NCBI GenBank assembly: GCA_013398275.1 | Contig: VZSE01002180.1 | Location: 125,915-189,914 of the forward strand | DNA length: 64,000 nucleotides | Reading direction: 5' to 3' | From: Promerops cafer | Lineage: Eukaryota; Chordata; Aves; Passeriformes; Nectariniidae | Part shown: positions 26,101-41,100 of the stretch, one piece after another | Layout of the letters: each line of letters starts with the position of its first letter | Position numbering within the stretch: position 1 is the first letter of the stretch | The notes under the pieces: generated by a model | Database searches by the model: none | The model's input: the letters and a program-made list of their open reading frames with translations, nothing else | Told to the model about the DNA's origin: nothing | Translations under genes and position numbers: made by a program

Positions 26101-29100
26101 GACCATTCCTCATTAGCACAGTGCTGCCAGTGGTGTTCAAGCCAATTTCTTGAGACAGGCAGCTGGTGACACAACCCTGGGGCACCAGTGGCACTGATGG
26201 CTGTTGGTCTGTGCTCCTGCAACAGCCAGAAGTGGCAGTGGCTCACCACCAGCCTCCCCACGTGTGCCAGGAACTGACAACTGCTCCCAACACCTGAGAA
26301 TGAGGAAGGCCCTTGAACAGTGCCAAGCCCCCTCTTGCTTTAACAGCCTCCTGGACACTGGGAAAAGTTTGTGGGGTGTGTCAGGATGGTGCTGACATCT
26401 CACACTTCTGAAGAGGACACATCAAGTTACATCAACTTCTTAGCTAAACGTTTTAATAAGAATTAATCAAAAAGTGGATGTATGTATATACACAGACATA
26501 AAGAATACATATAAATACATAAACATACAAATATATAATATGTAGCTAAAACATGATTTACAAGCTTCAAAATCCCCAGCAACATGTGGCATCCCAGAAG
26601 ACTCCCCAGTGAAAGCAACCTCTGAATGCAGAGAATAGAGGCCTAAACTGGGATTCCTTTCATGAGTTAAGTGTCTGAGCAGGAGGATATTTAAGACATT
26701 TAGAAAATCCTAATCTACTATATTGCACTCTCATTAAGCAGAAGAGTTGTAACTTTGTCAGAGTTTGCTCTTTAGAAATTGAATTCCTGCAGGACAACCA
26801 AGTGACACTACCCTCAGGAAACAGGAAACCAGAAATATTGGCAAACTGATATTTCTTCAAGTTTTAGACACAAGCTGACCTACTAGTGTCAAAAGAAAAC
26901 AAAAGCTGAACAGACATACAAGAGCATGGGGGAGGAGTGCTGTGCTTTTCATGAAAAAAGGGGTTGCAACATTCTCTTCAATTTGTGTAACAAGACTTTG
27001 CCAGCACAGTCAGGAAAATAGGGGACAACAAAAGGCAGAACAAGAGAATTAAGTTGGTGTATTCAGTGTTCCTCTAAAAGCTCTTTTGAAGGCTTTATAA
27101 CAAAACCAATTTAAAAAATCAGTTATTCACTAAAATATTTAACCACCATGCTGTGAACTATGCTGTTGTCATCCTCCTTACACTTGGGGGATGGAGACAA
27201 ATCCAGAAACCGAGCAGAACTGGAAGTCACTGTACTGTGCAACACTGAAAACGAGGAATGCTCACCGTGATCACTGTACCGCCGCTGTTTCTGGCTAGAA
27301 GATATGCTTCTCTGAACTTTGTGATGAGGAGATTGTCCAGTGCTATTATTAAGATCACTACTTGGCCTAACTTTGGCAAGTGAAAGATTGCTGCTGGAGC
27401 TTGAATCACTTGCATCCAACTACAATACAAACGAGAGTATTAAAACAAGGAGTTCAGACAAAACAAATGAAAACATCCACCGCATTCTGGGAGCAGGAAC
27501 AGGGAGGTGGAAGATGGCTCTGCTACATGGGGAATTACTGATGGCATGGGCAATTGCTTAGAGGCCCCACCTTCTTTAAGGTTGTTGTACAACTGTCTTA
27601 GGTAAAACTCATTGGAATTTGAAGCTCCTCAAAGGATAATCAGTAAAGAAAATCCATTTGTCCTTTCAGAACTCTCCCCTCAGAGTTCTCCAAGACTTTA
27701 ACAGAAAGAGAGGATACACTTTGTGGAGGCCACCACACCAACTTCTCTAGCAGAGGAACCAAGAGCAGCTTACTAATGCTGAGCCCTCTCAGCATTGTAT
27801 GGAAAGGTAATCTACAATGCAAGAACTTTTTCAGGTTGGTCAGTCCTGCTCCTTGATCTTAAAATAGTTACAGCTGGAACATTCACACCTGAGCTCCTAG
27901 ACTAGCCAGGACAGTAACTGCATACAAAATCCTTCAGAGGAGTAACTGCTGAACAAACAGGGCAGTTCTGCCTAAAGGCAAGAGTTTACTGGCTCAAAAT
28001 CAGATGAGAACAAATCTGCTTAATTTGGACTGCTGATGAGTAGAACAACATGACTTTAAGTGCAATGGATTTTTCTGCAGGAATGCAATGCCTACAGTAA
28101 CTGACTTAAATTTTAATTCTAACTCTGCTAAGGGCACTTTCTGATTTGCTTCTTTGCAGTTTTAAGAATGGTACTTACCTCTGATGACTTCCTTCCTAGC
28201 AGTAAGTATGTAGCTGTGATTTCATCATACTTCATTTTACTAAGGGATTCTTGAATTTCTTCTTGAGAATATCCCATTCCTACCATAATATCTAAAACCA
28301 AGCAGACATTCTGTAAGTAGCTGAAATTCTGATGTTCAGGCTGGATGAGTGTTCAAGAGAAAGGATGGAACATTTAAAGAATTAAAACAGAATCATTAAT
28401 TTTGAGAACATAAACTTGATCAAGTATCAGTTTTAAAGGATTAGTTACTTTTTCCAAATGTCAAACAAATACAGAGTGGTGGTGAACCCTCCCACATCAC
28501 GCAAACAGTATTGTGGCTCTGGAAAGTACTCAATTACCTATTCTTTTCTGGTCTGAGATGTCTAGTTCTGGTTCAACAAAAGGTTTAAGTTCATCCTCCT
28601 CATGCCCTGCATTGATCCACCTATCCTTCATAATTTGCTATTAAAAAAAAAAAAAAAAAAAGTTTTGTTAGTACAGTACACTTAGCAGCAAAGAAAACAA
28701 GCTGTGGGAAGAACAACTTCTTTATGCAACAAACACTAAGGTCTTTCCTAGTTTTTTATTTTCCAGAACATTTCCAGCACCTATTGTTTTGCCCCGGTGA
28801 GCAGAACCAACTGTGCACATCAAGCCAAGCTTCTCCCCCCTCAGCTGTATTCCAGCTCACAGCTGAGAGCCAAAAGCCTGCAACACAGACCAGGAGCAGT
28901 GTGACAACTTTGATGTGTCTTGGAATTCCAAGCTCCAGCAACAGAAGTCCATGGAAGCCCTGTTTTGGTCTTTACTCCTCCATGAGGGTACAAAAGGCAG
29001 GCAAAAGGCAACTACAACAGCCAATACCTCCAGTTCAGAACTAAAAATATGGTGGATCATCCATTAATGCAGGAATCCACAAGCTAAGCACCAAGAAAAG

Positions 29101-32100
29101 TTACATGACATAGAAAGTGTAGTGACACATTGATTTTGAAAGTAGCTGGAGTCAGGTGTATTACAACCCCAGTAAACAATATCTTTGAAGAGTCATGTGC
29201 TTTCATCAATCCCACCTCCAAAGCCCACTCCAAATATGCATAGGAACAGTATGGAAATAATAAGTTACAGCTCAAAAATGCAGTTTGCAAAATATGTTGA
29301 GTTTTCTGATGCACCTCATTTGTGCAATTACCTCTAGAGTGCCTCTTTTTGTTGGGTTTAGCACCAGGAAACGTTTGAGGAGGTTTTCACAGTCTGTGGA
29401 CATGTAGAAAGGAATCCTGTATTTTCCCCTTAGCACTCTTTCTCTAAGTTCCTTGGTAACAGAACAAGAACAGACAGCAAGTTGTAAGCAGCAAGTCACT
29501 TAAAATATTAGAAAAAATATTAGGTAAACGTGGCCAACACAGTCTACAAAAAGCTACCTTTAAGTTCTGTCCATCGAAGGGAAGAGATCCACTCACGAGA
29601 GTATAAAGAATAACACCTAAACTCCAAACATCTACTTCAGGTCCATCATATTTCTTCCCTTGAAAGAGCTCTGGAGCAGCATATGGTGGGCTGCCACAAA
29701 AGGTGTCCAGTTTATTTCCAACTGTAAACTCATTGCTAAAACCAAAGTCAGCTATTTTAATGTTCATATCTGCATCTAGCAATAGATTTTCAGCCTGGAA
29801 GAGAAAGAATGGTTTGTAGATGAATAAAATACTTGATTTAGAATGCTATTGGTTGCTTTTAGTCATTCTTAAAAGGCAGGAAGCTGAAGTACCCATTAAC
29901 ATTCTCTTCCTTGCAAGGTCTTTAGGTGTGCTTTAGTCAATCGTTAGCATATCCTGTTTTTAAAATCTCTGTACAAGGGCTTCAGATGATGGGAGCTGTT
30001 CCACTGCCTGAAAACTTGTTACCATCTGTTTTTCTCCACAGAAATGTATCTTACATTTTGATCTATTCAAATGAAAATAAGATATGGTCTCACTATCCAT
30101 ACTTGATAGCATGTGGTATTCTTGCAGCAGTTTGGTAATAAATATAACCTTTAAAGTGTTTTCAAGTGTTCTTTTTTTTTTAGTGGTGGTATTGTTTTTT
30201 TGCTTTTTTTAAGTTACAAAGCTATGACAAGTTGAACAAATTATGTAGCAGTACTATTAATATAAAAGGCACAGTTTAAAGAAGAGATATGCTGTTTCAT
30301 GCCAAGCTACAAAGAAGCCATACTTCAGTTTCATTATCACTACTGGTAATTCATTCTGTTCCAACATCAACTCTTTTCATTTCTCTATCAAAGTACCGTT
30401 TAAAAAAAAAAAAAAAGATTACTCAGCTAAGCCTGACCTGCATCAGATCTGAATGAGGCCGCTGGGGGGAGGTTATCTTTCAGTAGCCATTTGCATTTAA
30501 AAGCCTTATAAATCCTTTTCCTTTTATTAAAAATGGTTCTAAGCTGCAAATATTTCTCAAGGCTTACTAGAACATATGTAAATAAATCAGAAAGTTCAGT
30601 ATAAACTGTATTTTATAAACAATAAAGGTTGCACCCACAGGTACAGAAGCTGACACACATACACTGCACACACTTTTTCCTACTCACCTTGAGATCTCTG
30701 TGAACGATATGCTTTTGATGGCAATACTGCACTGCAGATACTATCTGGATAGAAAACAAGCCAAATTATGTAAGTGACATCTCAAAGAAGCAGGAGATTT
30801 AATCAAAGATTTCAACATTTATTGCAAAAGTTGACATGAAGTTATCCAGTCAGAGCTACATAACCAGCTCCTACAGTGACCAGTATATTTGGGAAAAAGC
30901 TGCTGAATAACTTCAGTGTTATTTGATCTATTTGCTTTCTCCTATACTTGAACGAGGATTTTGTTTTTCCTGTGGGGCTAATTATAGACCAGTAGAAGCA
31001 ATGACTTTCACAAAGGTTACTGAAGTATTTCCATTCCAATACTGTATACAGCTATAAAAGCTTTCCCCCTAGACTGAGGTTTTCCAGGCCCTCTCCGAAG
31101 GTGATTTCTCATGCCTTGCCAGAGAGAAAAGGGTAAGAAATGGGCTTTGGTCACTTGAGAAACTACTGGGAAACAGCCTGTTTGTCAAAATGTATGCAAT
31201 GAGAAGCAACTATGCATCTGACAGAGATCTGCTAAGTGCATATGGTTTAGTGTATTTTGTATACCATAGCAAGCTCAATGGAAAAAACTCTCTTATGTCT
31301 CTCAAGCATAATGGAATAATTTCTTCCATGATAATTTCCAAATATCATAAAGTTTTCCCTGCTTTATATAGCAAACCATATAAGCTATTTACACAGTGCA
31401 GTGTTATAGTACATTGCTTCTCAGAGTCATAAGCATTGCTGCAGAACTTCACATGTATGGAAAAGTTGGATAAAGTATTATTCTTACATGTCCATAAATG
31501 CAGTCAAATGCATTTTGTCATGCATGCATGGTCAGAATTGAGGCAGATGTTACGACTTCTTTAAATAAGTAGAACTGCACATAAAAATAGTAACTACATT
31601 TAAATAAATGTATTTTCAGTCTTCATTCAAGAGTAAGAAGACTTGCCCAGGAGAAAGATGAGGTAGCATTACTGTTACAAGAAAATAACTCATCATCAGA
31701 TCACCAGTTTAGTGTAAGGATCCTCCTGTACTGGTAAGGTGCAAGGGTTCTCTCCCCCAGCATTACAGCACATGAAAGGTGTTGGTAGGTTCTTGGTAGG
31801 TCAAATAACTGATGCACCAGTAAGTTTTGTATTTGAAACTTAAGCACCAAAGTGATCTTTGTGCCCTGTAATATTGAATCACTCACATGCAAAATGTCAC
31901 CTTAGAAACCAAGCAGACAGTGTAAAATTGAAGTACTATTTCCATTCCCTACACTTTAATTCTGGTTTTTCTTTTTCCTTTATGTACTGATTCCCTCTTT
32001 CAGACTCCAAATTAAGCTTTTTACAGTTACTGAAACAGCCAAAGTGCTCCCATGCCACCACTTGTCCCATCATTTTGGTTTCCCTTCCTTTTCCCTCTGC

Positions 32101-35100
32101 TACCATTACCTCAGTGCCCATCAACAAGCTCACTCTGCAGGGGCTTCCATTGCTGACAGCAGGACAGACACCTCAGGCTTTATTCAGGATTGCAGAGACA
32201 CAGCACTATTACCACTCACTCCTGAACTGCTTTATTGTGACTGCCTAAGAGCAGAAGGTTGAGCAGATGATCAATCTGTAGTTTCCTTTGGAGATGCTTT
32301 TGAACTCCTCTGCATTGCAACAGGATGGCAGAGAGACTGCAGAAGTGAGTCCAATCCACATGAAGTGAAATAATGCAATGTGAAGGACATTAATAATTGA
32401 AGAACAGCAGTCATAACTGAATGAAAAATAGCACAAAGCATGGCTGCACCAGACTGAAAGCCTTGTCTTCCACCTTCCATTACTGTTTCCATTGACAGTT
32501 CCCTCACTTCCTAACCTTACTGTGTGACAAATTTTCTGACACTTGGCAGGTGAAGAGAAGAGGGGAAAAAGCATCTGAGCTTTTTGCTAGAAGTAGCAAC
32601 TGGAGCATTGAAAAACTTTTCAAAAGAGTGATTTTAAAAATCTGTATAAATATAGGTTTTGAAGAAGTTGTTCTCTCTAGGCAGAAGAACCATTCTCTAA
32701 AAGGATTAAATGACAAAAGGATAAATGATCTCTCAAGGCCCCTTCCACACTGCTAAGAGCATTCTGTTGCTTTATTGGAACACACCAATAAGATGCATTT
32801 TGTGGATTTTATAATTTTCTAAGATCTGTCCTAACATCTACCAGCACTAAGAATTCTAAACTGCTTCAGCAGGGAAACAGTGGGAAGACTGAAGAGGGCC
32901 AGATCTTATTGGTTGCAGAAAATAAAGGGAATTAATACACACAAATTTAAGGAGACTTGCTGCTCTGCATCAGATTTCTCTGTGGAAAAAGGATGAAACT
33001 GAACCAGAACTGCCTGGAAGTCTGTAATGGGGAAGAAGAAGAAGGTGACATTAAGATTGCAAAACATTCTCAATTTTAACTTCTCACACATGGCTACACA
33101 AAAAGGAGTTTGAAATGGAAAACTGTATAGCATAGTTGTATTCTTAGACTTTGTACCTTCAGCTGTGTTCCTTGTCAAGTACAACTGGAATAATATGATT
33201 ACTGTATTTTACATTCTATTTTCATGCTAAAAACCTTACATATATTTAACAAAATGGAGTAAAAACTAGTTCCTTTTTATCTTTAACAAGCAAAGAAGGG
33301 AGAATTACTGAATTGTGCTCTTTGCCTGCTAGAGAAGAAGTGTCTCCTCAGACAAAACACAAGTGTTTGATCCAGAAATCACATCTACTGAAAGAAGAAA
33401 CGATCTGAAAACAAGATATAATACAACCTATTGTAAGAACTAATCTCAATACCATGGCACAACTGTTTCTTCAGTTTAGAAAGAGCCACTGTCTGCTACA
33501 ACAGTTAACAAATTTAAAAAAAAAAGAAGACTATTATGTCATAAGTCTCTATCTAACAGAGAACAGCTGCACTGCATCAGATAAAAGGTCTGCAGAGTGC
33601 ATTTTTCCTCCAACAATGACCAAAAGTGATACAAAGCTATTCTGGGACCACAGTAAGGTGAAATGAATAGTTTTATGACCTGTGAACCCAGCAAGATCTA
33701 GTTTCCTTTGAGACTGTCCCTCAGCCTGAGCTTTAACATCTAATAAAATGTCAAGCTCTGATCAAAGTTACCTGACTTTCATCCAGCATGAATGCTTTTC
33801 CCTCCAGCTAAGCCAAATCAGCTTGTGCTACAGTTTCTCTCCTCTGCTTATTTCTAGGGTTCTCTCTTTTTTCCCAGGAACTGAGGCTTTTGAAGCTTTC
33901 AGGAACCTCCCTTCTTTGCGATCAAGGTCCTCTCAAACTGGTTGAGCTCAGCAGCCAGGAAATCAGCTGCTGGGGGAGGACAGAGCACAGCTGTCTGCAC
34001 CAGGAGACTTGCAAGAAAAAACTGAAAAGTGTATTCCAGTGCAAGTGAGGCCATCCATACATTTTTATAAACAGCATTTATTCTACTGAAATAAGAGAAA
34101 ACTCCCAACAAACCAACTCAAAAAATCATCAGGCTGAGAGTACATAAACCCAATTTTTGATGGGTCAAATACCCAGCTCAGCAGGTAACTCCCTTTTAAA
34201 TTATTTTCCTCCACATTTCTTTTTGAAAATGAAGCCACATATATCCTGTACTACCCACATTATCCCATAAAATAAAGCACTAAGTGTACCTGTAAAACAT
34301 GTTTGACCTGTTTCTGTAAGTTTTCACTTAAAGGGGAATAAAATTGTTAGAAAAAAATAGGTGTTTGTTGAAGAAACATGCAATTTTAATGTAATTACTT
34401 CAAGATCTTTTTCCACATAGCTCCTGATGAAAGAAATTGATGACTGAGAGCAGAGAGTCTATCAGTAGAAGTTTCCAATATTCACATCTGAGAGAGAACA
34501 GTCAATCCTCTCAAGTTCCTATGAAGCTCTTCAAGTGACATTACAAAGGCAACAGCCAGGGATTTAGAAGAGATGGCTGAAATGGGAATGACTGTTTCAC
34601 ATCCCACCACTTCTACTCCCAACACAGCACAGAAGCATAAACCAGAAACCTTCAATCACAAAGGAAAGCTCTCTACCTACCAGAATATGAAAGTGAAGGC
34701 AGCAGCTTTAAAAAGACATGTAAGACTTTGTGGAAGAGTAAGAAAAGTTTTCCTTACTGTCAAGCTGTATAACTCCAGTAATCACAAATGACTTCTGTGG
34801 AGATGAAGTCTACAGCTGCTTTTGGGTTGTTTTATTTGTTTGGTGGTGGTGGTTTTGGTGTGGGTTTTTTTCCCCCAAAAGATTAAAAAGGGTAAATACA
34901 AGATTTAATAAGATGAGAGAAAACAAAGCAAAATTCTTAATTTAGTTCCTGGAAGTCTCATATCTTACATCAAATTTCTTTTATGTATGGCTACGCTTAA
35001 GAAGTGAAACCATCAGAGCCTCCCCTTCCAACAGGGAAACTGACTGACACATCACTGCCATGATCCAGCCATTCAAAACCCCTACATACCATGCAAAAAA

Positions 35101-38100
35101 CCACTCTTGTCCCTACTCATTATTTTCAAGTGTCATTAAGCTGGAGCATAATTTTGACATTTATTATTTTTCACAACATTACCAAGGCTATCGAAGTGAC
35201 CAAAGTGAATAGGCATTTACAAATTTCAGCACAAGAGCAGAAAACAAGTGTGTAAGACTGGTCAGATCTGAAACTCCAGATGCTACAAGAGCAGACATTT
35301 GGATTTAAGTAAGTTATGCAAAAATATCTAGTTATGTTCAGTACTGCTTGACTGTAGAATGAAAATGCTTTTTGCCAATCAATGAAATTCCAACATCTTG
35401 GCAGGGCTAGCTTATTCATCACAAAGAAAGCTAAACTAACAAGTCTAGAAATTACTTTTCTGTGACGTTTTAGAACAACTATTGAACAGTATCTTCTCAT
35501 GTAAGCAGATGAATGTGAATGGATCCCTACTACATGCACTGTCTGCATTTTGAAACTGGTCTGTGTGTAGCCTGTTACATTTGAACAACTTCCAAAATGT
35601 TACAGACCTGCTGAGCTAAGGACATATGAAATCAGCCCAGAGGAAATGCATTTTGGAATGGAATACACTTCCAAACCAAGCAGCCTCTGTGTTCTGGCAC
35701 TCTTGGACACCCTGGCACTCAGCACCAAGGAAACCAGCACTACTGAACAGACTACTGACTCCTTCAAAGTACTGCTGTGACCTAAGTTTTTTCTTACTCA
35801 GAGCTACAAGCCCACAACATGCTGAACACTGCTCTAAGTCAAATGCAAAGGACAGCTGTTTTACTCATTTCAGCATTAAAACCAGGGGTGAGGGGAAAGC
35901 TGACATATAGGAATGTTATACATACCTGTCTAAATTTAGCTCTAGCCTCCTTTTCCTTCATTCTTCCATGTGCAACCAGATAGTCAAACACCTCCCCTAC
36001 AATTCAATAAAGAGATACATTAATGCCAATTTCAGAATGTAGAGATTCCTCTCCAGCAGTTGCCCACAGCAGCTTCACTGGAATGACTGTACTTCAATTT
36101 TATGATTACAGGACAGCTCAAGAGAACAAGGCACAACTGCTGTGCAATTTACTACACCATCATCTCTTTTACAAGAAAATAATGAGTGACTGGATATACA
36201 CAAAGGAAACCATTTCCTTCCAATTACTTAGGATAGAAACTGAGCAGCATACTTCTGTTTTGTAAACAAAGATGACATCTACCCCTTCACAGACTTTCTC
36301 ACAAGAGTTCCTTGTGCTTCAGAAAAAAAAAAGCTTCATATATGAGAATAGTTGATGATATTTGTAAATGCTATCATACTAACAATAGAATTTTAATTTG
36401 TGCATGTGTATAAAATGGTTCTAAACAAAATCAGAAATCCTAGCTTTAACCTAGGCTTGGAAGAGGTATCCACAAGAATGAGCACAGCAGGACACATTGA
36501 TGCAATCCCTCACACAACCATCACACCTGCAAAATACACTGAACAAGCCCACTGTTGTATGGGTGTGGATGACTAAAGATTACTGGAGATCTACTGTCTT
36601 TCAGTTTTTCCCCTCTTTAATCAATGCAATCATTTTAGAGCACATCAATACAGACAACAATGTTTGAGGTTTAGGTGCAGGCCACCGGCCATGAAACAGT
36701 GACACGTTTGTGAAAGCACGGGAGATTTTCTTTACTAAAAACCAACAGTCATGTACATAAGAACTACAAACACAGAATAGTAACACAGTTTTAAAAAGCC
36801 CTCACTAGTATGCAAAAACCATAAAACCTTCAGAAGTGGTTAAAATATTTCAACATTCCCTACTGAGCAAGGAAACAGGGTTTTGTAGACAGACACCTCA
36901 CAAGGGAAGAGCTGAGTAATATCGTATTTATTTCTTTTAAAGATGCAACTCTGCCAGATTGCAATAAAAAAAGGAGTCACACTGCAGGAAAAGCAACAAC
37001 TGAGCCATCTGAGGGAACGTCAGGACTTCCTAAAAAATAGTCTTCCCTCTGCAGTGTATTCTTTAATACTCAACTCGGGTAACTCTCTCAGCTATACTTC
37101 ACAGCTGTTTCTTAAAAAACCTTGAAGCAGCAAACCTGAACACTTCTTCGTAATTCAGGGAAAAAGACACCAGGGAAAGAATTATCCCCAATGTATGTGA
37201 AGCATTGCAGCTGTAGCAATAATGTCTTTCATCCTGCAGCCAGAGTTCACCTGCATCATGATGACCTCTACCTTGACAAAGAGAAAATAGGCAAAGTGAT
37301 GCCAGCCATTCCTGTCTTGCACAGCATGGCACACCAAAAGGTACTGCTCTTGGCCTTTTAGACCAGTACAGTACTTACCTCTCCCTTATCACCCTATGAA
37401 AGGTCCTCACTCCTTTAGAGAACCACTGGCCTTTCTACCTCCTAGAAGCCAATCACTAGATGGCAATAAGACTTCACTTTTAAGTCTAGTGCTATCAAAC
37501 AACACAGCGATGTCCCCCGAAACACATGTACTAGTCAATATTTTAATGGTATAATACCCACTCTGTTCCTGTTTAAGCAAACCTTGGCTGAGCATTTAGG
37601 AAGCTGCTGGAAGAAAACACAGGTGGGTAGAGAATCTTGCTTTATTTGTAGCAATTGATTAAACTTCACATAATCTAATGTAAGAGTCTGAATTCAATGC
37701 TGATTTTCTCTGAAAAAAAGTCTATCTCCTTCCTAAACCTAAAGAAAAGCCTTAATAGTTTGAGATTCCCAGATGCTGGTGCTCAAGGGTCACACTGACA
37801 AGCTGAGTGATATTAAGTTCTAGCCAGCAAGGAGTAACTTAAGCCTGAATACCTGAATTCTGGCTCTGGTGAAAATATCTGACACTGCACGATGTGCATT
37901 TTTCCATCCCCTCTAGAATCAGGAAGAGCATTTAAGTTCCTCCTAAAATGGCATAAGGCTAAGCCTAACAATTCTTGACAGTAGAAGGCCTGTGATTAAG
38001 ATATGTAAGATGTCATCAACATCTAAAAACAGAAGTTGCAGTGCTCATGCTTTTGAAAGCAACAATTAAAGAAACACAGAAATGTTTCATCTGAACATGA

Positions 38101-41100
38101 TTTTATCAAATATCTTATACAAAATAGGACACCAGAGGTAGGGAACTGAATACAATAAATTGAGAATGTTAGTATTTGTTATGGGCAGGAACAAACAGTG
38201 GCCGAGAAAAGATTCCTAATTAATTTGAGTTGTGAAAAAAAGGCAAAAGTTACTAAGTTGTAGTAAGTTTAGAAGCTGGTTTTACAAGTTATGTTTATCA
38301 TTTATGTTGACCAAAGTCACAGTGAATATTAAAGATTTTGCTTAATATTTTACACTACCTTGACATAAATATTTGCTGAAAAACAAAGCAAAACTTTCAA
38401 GAAAACAAGTGCTTTCTCTCACCTGGCAATTTGCTAACGTGTGTTGCTGCAGCAAAGAGGTACTTACCCCCACTTGCATATTCCATTATTAAATAGAGAG
38501 TTTTTTCAGTTTCAATGACTTCAAATAGCTTCACTGGAAAAGAAAGACATTTAGTCATCAGTTAACTAGCTGCAGAAGCATTATGTTAACACCTCACAAT
38601 TCTGTGAGAGAAACTGTTTGCCTGCCACTTGATAAAATCAGATTATTTACTCTAAAGTAGCTTTCTGTTTAACGTTCCTAAGTAGAAAATATGGTAACAC
38701 ATTTGGTCAACTCATACAGAACAACATATTCTCAAGAAACAATACTTTGCTTCTGTTACATAGGAACATAACTAAACTAAGCAGAACATGCACAGATTTG
38801 AGCATCAGCAACAGCCACGTATGTGCACTGAACTGACACACGTGGTGACAAATCAGTTACCAGTCTGCTGACAATCCCATAGGAGTACCACATCATTTAA
38901 ATGCACAAACTTGAAGAAATTCTTGACCACTTCTTGGTTTTGGTGTATATGCTAATTTTTAATGAGAGCCTGAATTCAGTCAAAAGTCAATACAATACTC
39001 AAAAAGAGCAAATTTATCAGCTAGCTATGGAAATAACAGTTCTGTGCAAAGGGACCAAAATGTTTATTTTCTTTTTTTTAAACACACAGTTCTGAAATAC
39101 GATTTATTACTGCTATCTTAAATTCACACTCTAGTGCAAGATAATCTTTTAAACTCACGCCACAACAATCTTAACAGTGAAAAAGCTAAAACTTCTCCAG
39201 AGACAGAAATAATGTGAAAGAAACAAGATACCTATATTTGGATGATTTAAGATCTTCATTATTCTTACTTCTCTAAAGAGCTGAAATAAACATAAAACGT
39301 AAAATAAGTTAATGAAATCACTAACAAACAGCCTTCTCCTTAAAGACTGATGACTTTGATATAGTCATTTAAACACAAAGGGCAAACATTATTAGCATTT
39401 CAGTGATGTTCATTAAATAAGCACTTATTGAAGGGAAGATTTAAATGCCTGATTAACACCCCTCCCAAACAAATCAACCCTCAAAAACCTGAAAACACCC
39501 AGGAAGGACTCTAGACAGCTCAGGAAAGAAGTGACCTTAGCCCTGTGGTTTGCAGACTTTTGAGGTCAGAAGACCATTGTGAGCCCGCGCAGCTTCCTGC
39601 TGACCAGTACATCTCACACACCTTTCACTCCCTTCACAAGAAGTGCAGTTCCAAATTTCTGTGAATCCCCACCAGAACACCTTTACAAGACCACTGCAGT
39701 ATGTTACTGGTATGAATTCTGCATTCTTCAGTACTTTGTTAAAGCTCAAGAACTACTGTGCTACAACAGCAGATCACAGGTGAAAAATCAGCTGTTTATA
39801 TTGTGCAAAAATCATGTTATCCAACTACACCAGCAAGGAGCAAGTTCTGAGGAGCGAAGGGAGGACAAGGCCACCCCTCAGGCCTTCAGAAGCATTGCTG
39901 CAAGGCAACTGAGGCACAGCAGTCCTGGGTCTGCCAGCACAGCTCCACTGTCCCTTCCAGACACAGCCTCAAGCCTGCCCGGACAGCGCAACACGCTGAA
40001 CGTACTTGCCAAAATTAATAGGGCAGAACACAAACTGTGTTTTCCTGACCCCATCGTGCTGCTTCCCTTTATGCAACCACTGGTGTTAACCTTGACTGAT
40101 ACACAAGGTACAGGAATTATTTAACAGAAAAATCTCACAAAACACACAACTTCCCCATATAAAAGCACTCCACCTCTAGCCCACCCCAGCAGGATGGTGG
40201 TGAGGGACAACTGCCCATTTCAAGCTGCAGGAAATCCCGTCCTAAATCCAGAGATAGTGTACTGATTGTAAGAATATTGTCATGTTTCATGTCCTGCCTG
40301 TCCCTCCCCCACTGCCAATACTCGTGTGAAGAGGGCTTTGCTTGAGTAACTATTTCTGAAAATTTCAACTTTGCCTGTCACACAAAGCAAACTCTGTCCT
40401 TCCGCAACTTCATGAAAATATGGAATGACATTTAACAAACTAGAAATGAAAGCAAAGTCATGACTGAACAGTTGTTAATTATTTTCACTTCTCAAAACTC
40501 TTCTGCAAAAGACTATTGTAAGATATACATAAATTCGTAACTGTAATACTAAAAATGCCACAGGTGGTGTTACTGCAATATAAGACATTGCTTTGAACAA
40601 AGCTGGTAAATAGCAAATTAATTAAAAGCAGTTCCAAGATAAAATATTATTACAAAAAACTTGAAGAACAAATACTCTTGTATTCAGAAAACCAAAGAAT
40701 TCTCTTTTTATGCACTATACTGCATGGCAGTCAAGTGCATAGCTGTTCTCCCTCTGCAGCATGCCCATGTCAGCCCAAGACTCCAGAGGGCTGATGTTCT
40801 TCAGTGTCAATTATTTTCTAACACCATGCTTCAAAAAGTGGGAGTAATCAAGAGGTTTTATTAGAAACCTAACATAAATTTCTACAGGAATACCAGTAAC
40901 CTAACAGATCATATTGAAATTCATGTAAAGAGAGACTGAAGCAGAATAGAAGTCCAGAGCTCCAAGTGAATGCAGACATAGGAAAAAACCCACAAGTTTT
41001 GTAAATATGGGATAGGGATAACAGCATTGTTAATTACAGTAAGAAAAAAAAAGTGCTGCTGGAAGATTGGGCTCAGGTCAGATTTCAGATAAAGTGAAGA

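Noticed and set aside
27123..27265. Continuation of the exon 12 frame as an alternative C-terminus
   Set aside because: Sequence after GTGAGC is not conserved and the next residues match the family only after splicing to exon 13. A truncated isoform is possible but unsupported.
39579..40124. 181-codon plus-strand open frame in intron 3
   Set aside because: The longest uninterrupted frame in the window, but no domain, no conserved motif and no upstream promoter or splice context. A chance frame is the simplest reading.
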